From: Hedera helix
Taxonomy: Eukaryota > Streptophyta > Magnoliopsida > Apiales > Araliaceae
Direction: 5' to 3'
Assembly (NCBI GenBank): GCA_947179155.2
Contig: OX359264.1
Location: 47,050,202-47,114,201 of the forward strand
Length of the DNA stretch: 64,000 nucleotides
The notes beneath the pieces are model-generated. The model did no database searches. It was not told where the DNA came from and worked only from the letters and a program-made list of their open reading frames with translations. The position numbers and the translations under genes were made by a program. This document shows positions 1-9,650 of this stretch, in pieces. Every line of letters begins with the position of its first letter. The first letter of the stretch is position 1.

Positions 1-720
1 AACATAAGCCACTTTACTGAAAGATATTGCTCCATTTCCAGTTGAGCCATAACCTCTGGTTTTCCCAGAGTTGTTGTCTCTAAAAATGACAGCAGGTCCA
101 TCTTTTTCCTTATAATCTGACAGAAAAGCCTTGTCTCCTGTCATGTGCCTTGAGCAGCATCCACTGTCAAGATACCAGATGGATCTCTTTACCTGCATAA
201 CAAATCAATCTTCATTTTGGTACCCATATTTGTTTGGGTCCTGTTTTGTTAATACCTTTTGGGACCCAAATCTGTTTGATTTTAGATCCTTGCAGTCTAT
301 GATATTTTGACAAATATTTATCATTTTTATGATGGTGCCTATGATTGATATTATATTGACGATGATATGTGTGCATTTGTGAATTCTTATTTGTCCAGGA
401 CCTTATGGATTATGATTGCTCATAGTCCTTTGATTTTGCTGATCTACATTCTGCTTTCATACCACTCTACGAGTCTCATGATTCGTAGAGTGATTGTAAA
501 CTCTACGATTTTTGTGTGGATGGTTCGTAGAGTGAGTTTTGCTTGACTTGTTTTTCAATTTTCTGAACCCCAGACCAGTGCGAGTTTTATTGTCTAAAAT
601 GATAGCAGGCTTAGCAGAGTGTGGACAGCTGAGAGATATAGAATCTGAGGATTTTATGAACACAATTCCTTTATCAAGATTAAAGGATTTGCCTTCATTT
701 ATTTCCATAGACTTCTCCAT
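1..720 (-). pseudogene. copia polyprotein, spacer and N-terminus of aspartic protease (broken)
   Basis: In the minus-strand frame the translation ends at the window edge with a protease core: WYLDSGCSRHMTG is readable around 115-175 and holds the D-S-G catalytic triad of the copia retropepsin, which would cut the Gag-Pol polyprotein inside the virus-like particle. Upstream, 457-720 encodes a basic linker rich in K, N and H that normally separates the gag knuckle from protease. The frame is broken by stops at about 457, 409 and 206. The stretch 465-535 contains two inverted copies of the CTCTACGA/TCGTAGAG motif that also fills the LTR of this element. Protease identity is sure; loss of function is sure because of the stops. 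Confidence 0.8.
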
Positions 721-747
721 ATTAGGCTTTGAGAAAGAATTCTCAAA

Positions 748-1179
748 TCATAATCCTGATCTATCAGTCACATCTCTTTGACTTGAGATCAGGGTGTCCA
801 TAGACAAACTAGACTTGTTCCACATGAAAATTGTCTTTTCTAGTTCCTGAATCTTGGAGGCTAGTGAAGACTCTTTCTGAATGCTTAAATCATTTATCTC
901 TTTTCGTCTTTTATTCTCAGTCTCAAGACTAGAATAAAGTTTTACAGTTTGAAGTGAGGCTTCTAATTCTATGTTTATCTTCTCTTTATCCTCTTTTAGA
1001 TTAGAGTAATCTTTAGATAACCTTCTAAACATTTTCATGTATTTGTGTAATTCTACCATTAAGTCATGCATGCCTTCTCTAAGATCATCAATGCTTAATT
1101 CAGGAGAGTAGAAATCAAATACCTCATCTATGTTGAATTCCTTTTTGCTGCTTCCTTCTTTGTTTGCCATTAAGCACAA
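748..1179 (-). pseudogene. copia gag-pol spacer, coiled-coil segment
   Basis: An open stretch of about 140 codons following the gag knuckle region. It starts in-frame with an acidic segment, continues with charged heptad-like sequence (many K, E and L, as in LKEDKEKINIELEASL), and ends with a segment reading LISSQRDVTDRSGL. Plant copia polyproteins of the Tork type carry an equivalent spacer ending in a similar S-Q-R-x-x-x-D-K/R-S-G-L motif before protease. It has no catalytic residues and is expected to be structural. It is separated from the knuckle segment (1221-1757) by a stop or frameshift near 1180-1220, so the polyprotein is interrupted here. Confidence 0.7.
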
Positions 1180-1220
1180 GTTGGCCTTCTGTGGCTCTTC
1201 ATCGTCACTTGACTCAGAAT

Positions 1221-1800
1221 TTAGTTCTTCTTCTGAGTCACTTGGCCTTCAGCTATGAAGCTTTTGTCTTTCTTCTTTTGCTTGTGGAAGCTCTTGAATT
1301 CCCTTTTTGGATTTGCTTTTGTTTTGTCCCTCCTCAGCTCTTCTCTTAAGGGTTTTGGACATTTAGCAATGAAGTGACCTGAGTTTTTGCAATTATAGCA
1401 AAGGCCATTTGGTTTTTCTTTGCTGCTGTTGCTTCTGAACTTCTGAGGTCTGTTCCTGTTGATGAATCTTTTAAAATGTCTGATTAGCATGGCAGCTCCT
1501 TCATCATCATTTGATTCATCCTTGTCGGAGTCAGAGTTATCTTTGTGATTGCTTCTGTGAGTTGAGGTTGAGGCTTTAAGAGCAATGTTTTTCTCCTTCT
1601 TTCTTTCCCCAGATAGAGTCTCTACTCTTTGATTTAGCTCCAGCTCGTAGGTGAGAAGATTTCCATATAGCTGTTGTACAATCATCTCGAGCAGGTTCTT
1701 TGACTCCCGGATGGCTGTGGTTTTGGCATCCCATTTACTTGGCAAAGATCTCTTCAAGTCTAGTAGACTTAGATACTCTAGTTCACTAAGGACTTTTAAC
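1221..1800 (-). pseudogene. copia gag, C-terminal half with CCHC zinc knuckle; N-terminal half deleted
   Basis: The minus-strand product begins with LKRSLPSKWDAKTTAIRE, the late part of the copia Gag (UBN2/DUF4219-like) fold, and ends with a basic tail. A canonical CCHC knuckle, CYNCKNSGHFIAKC, lies at 1359-1400 and would bind element RNA during packaging. The usual 200 or so residues before SLPSKW are missing: just upstream (about 1800-1990) lies what looks like leader sequence joined directly to mid-gag, so an internal deletion removed the Gag N-terminus. This copy could not make a full Gag. Confidence 0.8.
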
Positions 1801-2064
1801 GTGAATAATTATGATTTGGGTGTACTACTGAGTTGTGTTTAGCATATATTTCTGAATAACTCAGTAGTGAGGCAAGACTCCTCTTTAGTTTTGATCTTTT
1901 TGAATTCTTGCGTATTGCTCTCTTTCTTGTGTTTTTCTCCTCTTTATATGAGAGCTTCTGTCTTCTTCCCGTTGGAGTGTCTGCTCTTTGCATCAGTTTC
2001 TTCCCGTTACCTCACAGAGGGGAGCTTCTGAATATTATATTAATATAACTTATTAAAGCTCTGA

Positions 2065-2945
2065 TGAGGTATTAATTGATCTGTTATTTTAGTCCACAAA
2101 AGGTGTTTTCTTTTTCCTTGGGGACAGTCATGTCAGTCGTAGATTTCTACCAACTTTCATAGAGTCGTTTGGTCCTTCCACATTATTGGACTTATAGGAC
2201 ACAGTCCTCTGAATTTACTGTCTCGAAAGTCTTCTCTCTATTGCATAGTGCGCTTGGGTCAGTTCCTTGACTTTTCTGACTTTGATCGATTAGCAGAAGC
2301 TCTTCTGTCACATCAATGCAGATTGTACCTTTGAACGAAATAGCTTCTGATCTTTTAGTTCAAGGTTCTGATCGTAATGTCTCTTGCCTTTTTGCTTAAT
2401 GACCCTCCATGATCAACTCTACGAATATTCTTGCTGTTGTGATTGTTCTTCAATAGATCGTCTCTCATTGACATCGTAGAGTTTACTCTACTGTTACTCT
2501 GTTGGTCGTAGAGTCCGTTCTACGCTTGCTTGCTTTGGTCGTAGAGTCTGTCTTGAGCATAGTCGTGGAGTCCATTCTACGATTAGATTAAGTCATTCAA
2601 TTTTCTTGGCGTGAAGTCGTAGAGTCTGTTATGCGGTTGCTCGCTTTGGTCGTAGAGTCTGTTGGTCGTAGTCTTCCTTGAGCATAATCGTAGAGTCCAT
2701 TCTACGATTAGCTTATAACACAAGATCAACCTAACAGTTTTGATCTATTTAAATCTAAGTCTTTGTACATCACAAAGGACTTTACAATTCAACAAATTTA
2801 TATCAAAAGATCAACCTAACAGCTTTGATCTTATCTAGCGAAGTCATTGTACATTATACAAAATCAAAGGTCTTTACAATTCTGCTAATGGATGCATTTA
2901 ATAATTTTAATTCTTATCATCAAATTAAACATGCAATGTTCAACA
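2065..2945 (-). repeat. copia 5' LTR (about 881 bp)
   Basis: In element orientation the LTR starts TGTTGAACATTGCATG at 2945 and appears to end with CA near 2065, where a weak primer-binding-site match (ATCAGAGC, reverse complement at 2058-2065, the 3' part of the initiator-methionine site) follows. The right border is supported by the switch to chromovirus LTR sequence at 2946. The left border is less sure because the priming site is degenerate. The LTR holds a cluster of CGTAGAGT palindromes at 2415-2710. Confidence 0.7.
2415..2710. repeat. CGTAGAGT/ACTCTACG palindromic motif cluster in copia LTR
   Basis: About ten copies of CGTAGAGT or its complement in both orientations, many paired as TCGTAGAGT...TTCTACGA so that short hairpins can form. 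Two copies of a longer unit (GCATAGTCGTGGAGTCCATT-like and GCATAATCGTAGAGTCCATT-like) are visible at about 2555-2585 and 2680-2710. The spacing is irregular, which argues against a simple tandem repeat. Confidence 0.75.
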
Positions 2946-3426
2946 ATATGAATTATTGCGCATATGACAATTATTGGTTCAATAAAGTCTATATTGTACA
3001 ATAGTCACTTTATCAGTTTAATAATGTAAAACACTGTGCAATACCGTATGCTACTGAGCAATACCGTATGTTATACTGTGTAATACCGTATGTTACTGCA
3101 ACTTTACCACTGGGTATTTTAACAGTTAAAAGTGATAGTATCGTTGACTATTTTTATTTAAAAAGGTTACTTATGTTATTTTTTATATCCGAAAATATTT
3201 CGTTGTGAAGATCCACCAATATTTGGTTATTTCGGTGCCATCGTACAAATCGAATATTCCCCGACAGAACGAATATTTCCCGACAAAATGAATATTCTCT
3301 AACAAGATAAAATTTTCATAAAATATTTCTTATTTTTTACTTTTGTTAATTTATTCACTTATCGTTTCAGAAGAAAATATAAAAAGAAAAATTAAATTTG
3401 TATTTCACAAAAGTCGGGGTCTTACA
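2946..3426 (-). repeat. chromovirus 3' LTR, right-hand 481 bp
   Basis: Matches the right end of the 5' LTR (about 21330-21849) and, inverted, the left part of the solo LTR (25292 onward): shared blocks include the repeated ATACCGTATG-type triplet, the run of CGACAAAACGAATATTC-like units and the terminal GTAAGACCCCGAC in element orientation. The rest of the LTR lies left of the copia insertion, outside the window. Confidence 0.85.
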
Positions 3427-3438
3427 ACCTCCTCTACT
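3427..3438 (-). other. polypurine tract of chromovirus
   Basis: Element-orientation AGTAGAGGAGGT directly precedes the 3' LTR start TGTAAGACC. It overlaps the pol stop codon (3434-3436), the usual compact arrangement in chromoviruses. It would prime plus-strand DNA synthesis. Confidence 0.8.
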
Positions 3439-5208
3439 TATGAAATTTTGTCCCCGAAATTGACGTACCTGATATTTCGAAGAGGTAAGGATACTTAGAT
3501 TTTATTTCAGATTCTAGCTCCCAGGTCATTTCCTCAGTATATTGGTTTCTCCATAAAACCTTAACTTGAGGTATAACCTTTTAGCGTATGATCTGCTCTT
3601 TCTTATCTAAGATCTTGACAGGTACTTTCTCGTACGTTAAATCTTTTGCTATAACGTCTGGCTTTAACTCAATGACGTGATTCGAATCTTTCACATATTT
3701 ACGTAGCATGGATATGTGAAAAACGTTATGAATGCAAGACATGCTAGGTGGAAATGCTAGTCTGTAGGCCGCGAATCTTACTAGGTCTAGAATTTTAAAT
3801 GGGCCAATAAATCTGGGGTTGAGATTTCCTCTCATTCCGAATCTCGTAACTCCTTTCCATGGAGAAACACGTAAGAATACATGGTCTTTGACATTGAAAC
3901 TTTCATCCCTTCTATGAAGATCAACATAACTCTTTTGTTGTTCTTGTGCGGTTTGTATTCGTTGTCGAATTGTTTGGATCTTTTCTGTTGTTAAGCGTAC
4001 CAACTCAGGTCCCAATAATTTTGCTTCTCCTACCTTATTCAAACATACTAGAGAGCGACACTTTTGTCCATAAAAGGCCTCAAATGGAGCCATGCTTATA
4101 CTTATTTGGTAATTGTTGTTGTAGGAGAATTTAACCAATGACAAGTACTTGTCCCAACTTTTCTTGAAGTCTAGTACGCTAAGTCTCAAAAGATCTTCAA
4201 GAGTCTGGATCGTCCTTTAAGATTGTCTATCCGTTTGAGGATGGTATGTAGAACTAAATCGTAGCTCAGCGCCCATAGCTTTTTGTAGACTGATCCAAAA
4301 GCATGAAGTGAATCTAGGATCTCGATAAAAAACTATGGAAACTGGCATGCCATGCAATCTTACAATATCCTTTACGTACATACCGGCAAGACGCTCGAGT
4401 GAAAAGTTTTCTCTTATAGGCAAGAAATGAGCGGACTTGGTCAATCTATCTACGATGACCCAAAATTGCATCAAAGCTTTGAGAAAATTTGGGAAGACCC
4501 GTCACGAAGTCCATAGTGATGTGTTTTCACTTCCATTTTGGAACTTCGAGTGATTGCAACGGACCCTTAAGCACCTGATGCTTTGCCTTGACATGTTGAC
4601 AAGTTAAACACCTTGAGATAAACTCTGTAATCTCCCTCTTCATATTGTTCCACCAAAATGTATATCGAAGGTCACGATACATTTTGGTACTTCCTAGGTG
4701 GATTATAAACGGTGTGTTGTATGCATCCATCATGATTTTATGCTTTTATTTAGGGTCGTTAGGAGCACAAAGTCGAGAGTTGACTCTAAGTATTCATTTC
4801 TCGTCGATTCTTGCTTCCGGAATAACACATTCTTGTACTTTCTTCATCATGTTCATTAGTTCCAGATCAGTAGCTTGAGTAGTTTTAATTTTACCGATTA
4901 AAGCCGGTTCTACTTGTACGTGCGCAATCTTCATGTGGGTCCCTGGTGTCTTTAACTCTATCTCTATCTTTTGTAAGTCGTACAAAATACATTTTTGCGT
5001 AGTCAGCATTACACTTGTACTCGCATAAGATCTTTTGCTTAATGCGTCAGCTACAACATTTGTTTTTTCTAGGTGATACTAGATGGTGTGGTCGTAATCC
5101 TTTAACAGCTCAAGTCAACGTCGTTGCCGCATGTTGAGTTCCTACTTGGTGAAGAAATACTTGAGACTTTTGTGATCCGTAAAGATTTTCACTTTCTCCC
5201 CGTACAAG
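3434..5208 (-). pseudogene. chromovirus pol 3' part: RNase H end, integrase, chromodomain
   Basis: Minus-strand order: the RNase H segment KIFTDHKSLKYFFTK next to the LARD-A junction; a linker (4794-5009); the integrase zinc-binding domain (4527-4733) with C-L-T-C retained but the first histidine position reading Tyr (AYNTPF); the integrase core (4217-4474), where the second catalytic motif reads FYRDPRF in place of the usual SDRDPRF; the integrase C-terminal part (3581-4189); and a chromodomain. The chromodomain signature V-K-I-L-D-K-K-E-Q, then VKVLWRN and TWELESE, is readable once a stop at about 3579 is ignored. Chromodomains in this family direct integration to modified heterochromatin. 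Multiple stops and the altered catalytic residues show that this copy is dead. Confidence 0.88.
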
Positions 5209-5213
5209 TAGTG
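5209..5213. other. target-site duplication of LARD-A, left copy (TAGTG)
   Basis: TAGTG immediately precedes the LTR start TGTAACAACCC and is repeated exactly at 15964-15968. Removing the element and one copy restores the chromovirus RNase H reading frame, which confirms both borders. Confidence 0.95.
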
Positions 5214-8200
5214 TGTAACAACCCAGGATTTTACAGAATTTTAAATAAGGATTATGATTAATTAAGTAAAGGATAGCAGTAAAACCTAGTGTTTAATGTT
5301 AAATGTATCAAGGAATGTTTTGTTATGTAAGCAATGTGCTAAATGACCTATGTGGTTAATTAAATATGTGGATATATATGTAATTTGAGTTAAATAAAGA
5401 AATGAGGAATTTAAAGTTATAGAATATGGTAACGAGGAATGTATAATTAAATGAAGGTGTTAGTTATGAAAAGTGAGAACGAGATTGATGACTAGGCCTG
5501 GAGAGGCGAAATTATGAGAATGACAAGATAGAACATGTATGTATGTGCAGAGAAGAAGAAGCTGTATAATTAAATTGGGTTATTAAGGATTAAGGACTAT
5601 TAAGTGTTGATATATGAATATATGAATTTGTTAAGGAAATTGATATTAAATGATGGAAATAAGATAATTGTGATATGATGTGGAAAGACAAAAAGGTAAT
5701 GCTCTTAAATATGAGTATAAGGAACATAGATTTTATGTACGTTGAGAATTGGATGATGTGTGTTATGTAAATAAGTGAAATGACGTTAAAGTCATAATTG
5801 TGATATTATGAGTTTAAATGATAAATGATGATGGATTTTGATAATCCGATCGAGGTTCGTTTCTCGAGGAAGTGGTTTATGGAAATGATGAACAGTTCAA
5901 TTATATTGAGATGTCGGATATTGAAATTTGATTGAATATGGAACCAAATGGTTTGTAGAAAATTATGCATGAATTGATATGAAAATTAGCAATTATTGTG
6001 ATTATTGGAATTAAGTTATGATATTTAAGTTTCAAAGGGTGACAAATAAATTGGGACAAGCCAATTGGGGACTAGTTGATGATGCAATAAAATTCAAGTC
6101 TATGGAAACAAGTTTGGATCAAAATGGAATTTAATTGGATTGGAGCTAAGCAATTTATAGTTTAAAGGAATTAAAATTCCTAGATTTTATGGCTAATGAC
6201 AATATTGCCCTTATCAATTTAAGGAATGACAATTGTATCCTAAGTGGTTTAATGACCATATCATCCTTGCTTAACAATATGAATTACCTTATATAACCCT
6301 AACTATGTATGTGAGTTAACTTAACCAAGATGGTTAAGTGTTGGAGTTTTAGCTTTAATATATGTATGTATATGTTAAGGATTATAAGTAGTTCTTTTAC
6401 TGATTTTTCTTGCTATCTTCGAAAGTTTCAAGTATGTGAGCTAACAAAAGAGAGTTAAGAGAGAAAGAGCAAGAAGGAGCTAGGGTTTCCATGTTAGATC
6501 AATAAAGTGCTGGAAAAGTGTCCACAAATGGAAGAACAAGCCATCTAAAGTGAAGAATCAAGCTCTATTATGTTTTGTAGCAAGAAAGAAGGAGACTACA
6601 TGAAGGTATGATTATGTTTGAACCATGAACATTAGTATTTATGTATTTAAATTGAAGAATATGAGAAGCCATGCATGTATTCATGCTTAGATGCAAAGAT
6701 TATGTGAGGTTTATGTGTATTATATGAAACCCTAAGCATAAGAGTTGTTGATCAAAGGTGGTGAGTATTTAGGTATGATTTCAAGCTAAAGATCATGATT
6801 TATTGGTTGATCATGCAATATATGTTGGTATTTGGTTGAAAACCTAGTTGAAAGATATGTTTATGTTGGAAATATTTGAAAGTTCATGCTAGATAGTATT
6901 ATGAGTACACAAATGAAAGAGAAGCATGTTTGGATTAAGGAAAATGTAATATTAAGTTATGACTTAAAGAGGATTATGTGTTATAAGGGGTTAGATTTGA
7001 TGAAAACCTAATAGAGAGTGATAACTATGTTGAATACATGAAAAATCTCATGTTAGATAGCATACAAGAGGCTTTGAAGATTATGAAACATGTTTTGTGT
7101 AAGGAAATACAATATTAGACTATACTTTTTGTGTAGACAACGTAATAATCTGTAAAGTGTATTGGAAGATACATATGGAAGTTGTGAGAATATACAAAGT
7201 TGTTAAATGTATATGTGATAGCCTAGGTGGTGTGTTGGATTTAAGATGTTAAGTTGAGTTAAGGCTTGAAATTGAAAAGTTGAGAATATGCCATCAATAT
7301 GTGAATTTGGCCATGGAGTGTAATTGGTGATCAAACGATACTAAAAAGCTAAGTTTGATGTTAATACACGTGTTAAAGATGATTTGGAAGTTATTTGGCG
7401 TCTATGGCGACAATTGAAAATTTTAAACGTTTAAAAACGTTCGCCGGTGCCTAAAACGAGTTATTTTGGAAAAAAAGAATTCAAGTGACAAGTTATAGAC
7501 GTTTTAAGGGATCATGCAAGTCAATTGTATGTTATATGTGTTATGTGTTAAGTTAGAATCAAGTTTTACATTGAGGGGCCAAGAATAGCCTAAGAGTTGG
7601 AAATGAGAAATTCATGAAAAGTTTGGAAGTTTTGATGAAAATCCAACAAAGGTGTGATTTTTGGCAATTTTGAGAATCTAAAGGTGAAATGAATTCAAAT
7701 GGCCTAGGATAATGTAAATACACGTGTTTAGATTGATTTGGGAATCGACGGAATTGAATTTGAGCGAAATGGCGATTCGAACGATCGAAATCGATCGTTT
7801 CGAATCGAAATGGATTTTTACGGACAAAAGTCGCCTCGTGCGAAATTTTAAGGTTTTGAAAGTTTGGACATGTCACATATAGGTTATGTGAGCTATGTTA
7901 AGTGTTGAAATGGAATTTGGAAGCTTATGGCCAAAAATCACAAAGTTAGTACAAAGTTGGTTTTGAAGTTGAAAAAAATTCTAAGTCTGGAAACGTGTTG
8001 AACAGCCCTCCTAGGGGCTAGTGTATCTCTACTTTTAAGAAGCCAAATGTGGTAATTAGTATTTTTGTAAAATACTAGGTAGTAAGGTCTAGATGTGGTC
8101 CAAATTTTAGCTCAATTGGAGTTAAGATGAAGAAATTAAAAATTGGCAAAGGTAGTGCAAAAATCAGATTTCCAGATTTTGAACATGGCGCCCCCGCGCC

Positions 8201-9635
8201 ATGTTTTGTACTAAAAGTGGCGCCCCGGCGCCATGTTACTGTTCATCGACCGAGAAGATTTCGCGGCCAGCGAGCTCTGGCGGCGCCGGGGCGGAGTTAC
8301 TGTTCATTTGAAATTTTTTTAAGCTTCCAAAAAGCTATATTTTGATATTGAATGATAAAAATGAGTTATATAAACCCTAAAAGTAATAATAATGGTTAAA
8401 TTAAAGGGTGTTAAGTTATAATGAAATGAAAAATGGCATAATATAACATGCCTAAAGCTAATCCAAAACATGTTATAAGTTACGAAAAAGGTCGGAAGCA
8501 AGTTAGGGTGTATTATAAACCTACATAAGGTGTAATACATCAAATGTGAAATGGTTAAAGACGGATGATCATGTATTTATGGAATTAGTTTGATAAGTTA
8601 TACAAGTTATACAAGTTTATGATCTTATAATGACATATAAGCTATATGTTGACAGACAGAGTTCGAAACGAGCAAGCCGATAAGACGGATAACGAAGGAT
8701 GATTGAGGAAGTACAGGTTAAGTAAAACAAAGGCGTACAGGCAAGTTTTTCAGATCTAAAAGTACCAATTGAACTACGTGAATTATGTGATAGTTGAAAT
8801 GGGCACTCCGTGCCACAACGTGATCTAACTGTTAAATGCAATACGTGATATTTGAGCCTAACATGGTAAAGTAAGTGACACATGACGCATAATATAAACT
8901 GTGAGCATGAGAGATATTAACTGAATTACTTGCTGAGCTTTATGCTCATTCTTGCTATGTACTAACGTTTCAGGTAAGGTACAAGAAGGCCGGAGATTCC
9001 GGTACAGCTAAGGTAAAGAATGTGAATGAATGGATATGCAGGAAGTAAAATTGATATATGTAATCTGTTTTACATGAAAGCAATGAATGTTGAGAGTCCA
9101 TGAGGATGGATTTGTATGTATGTAAGATTTCGAAAAGTTGTATTAATATAAAATTGAGGTATTATCGATTAGTTGAGTTTGATATGTAATGAGCTTATAT
9201 ATATATGGTACAGTTGTACGTACAGTACAGAGGTTTGTAAACAGGTACAGGTATGAAGCAGATGTATGAATACAGGTACAGGTAAACAGAGCCATATATA
9301 GACGGAACCATGGCGAAATTTATTTACAAGTTATGAAAATAGTTAATATATATGTATGTTTATAATAGGTCGCAAATTCTTAATGGTTGACCTAAGTTAT
9401 AATGAAGAACAAGTAAACGTTACGATCCTGAGACAAGTTTAAAGAATGTAAGATAAATAAGTTTTAAAAAATAAGAAAAAAATATGGACCAAATTTAAGG
9501 TCAACAGATTGGTGTTAAAGATTAAAGGTTAAGTTTAACGCACGAGATCCCAGTTAATATGGTTTTAAAGTTAATAATTGTGATATCCAGAGAAAATCGG
9601 ATAATTAAATAAGGTCGGGATTTCGGGCTGTTACA
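5214..9635 (+). repeat. LARD-A left LTR (4422 bp)
   Basis: Starts TGTAACAACCCAGG and ends GGGCTGTTACA. The equal length of the right copy at a constant offset of 6328 confirms both ends. Non-coding and AT-rich, apart from a GC-rich palindromic island at 8184-8310. A short stem-loop TGAGC-TTTAT-GCTCA lies at 8934-8948. Small frames inside it (for example at 7559-7876 and 8127-8345) recur identically in the other LTR only because the LTRs are near-identical; none shows protein-like composition. Telomere-like or interstitial AAACCCTAA-type bits occur at about 6297 and 8377 but are isolated. Confidence 0.95.
8184..8310. repeat. GC-rich palindromic island in LARD-A left LTR
   Basis: Sharp GC-rich block in AT-rich LTR. 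It contains CATGGCGCCCCCGCGCCATG and GGCGCCCCGGCGCC, both self-complementary, followed by TTACTGTTCAT twice. The same block occurs in the right LTR at 14512-14638. Confidence 0.9.
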
Positions 9636-9638
9636 AGT

Positions 9639-9650
9639 TGGTATCAGAGC
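9639..9650 (+). other. primer-binding site of LARD-A (initiator tRNA-Met)
   Basis: TGGTATCAGAGC, exact complement of the plant initiator tRNA-Met 3' end, three bases after the LTR end TTACA. It fixes the LTR border and the plus orientation. Confidence 0.95.

Larger units (their letters stand above)
1..2945 (-). mobile_element. Ty1/copia LTR retrotransposon, partial, cut by the left window edge
   Basis: Read on the minus strand this runs 5' LTR (2065-2945), a short leader, the C-terminal half of gag with a CCHC knuckle, a long coiled spacer, and the start of the aspartic protease at the window edge. Integrase, RT, RNase H and the 3' LTR would lie to the left of base 1. The right end, TGTTGAACATTGCAT in element orientation, is a typical copia LTR start and abuts chromovirus LTR sequence from 2946, so the element is inserted in the chromovirus 3' LTR. 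The other target-site copy is outside the window. The coding part has several stops and a deletion near 1800, so this copy is dead. Lineage within copia is uncertain; the long gag-to-protease spacer resembles Tork or Sirevirus-like elements. Confidence 0.85.

Noticed and set aside
2058..2065. Primer-binding site for the copia element
   Set aside because: Only ATCAGAGC (eight bases) matches the initiator-Met site, so I did not list it as a feature; the LTR border there stays approximate.
2415..2710. Regular palindromic repeats resembling a CRISPR array
   Set aside because: Spacing is irregular, orientation is mixed, and it is inside a plant copia LTR.
7559..8883. Four small frames that occur twice, identically, 6328 bp apart
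   Set aside because: Duplication follows from the near-identical LARD-A LTRs and is no evidence of selection. No recognisable domain.
9639..9650. tRNA gene fragments
   Set aside because: The tRNA-like matches (here, 18976, 40138, 44754, 52480) are retrotransposon primer sites of at most 18 bases, not tRNA genes.
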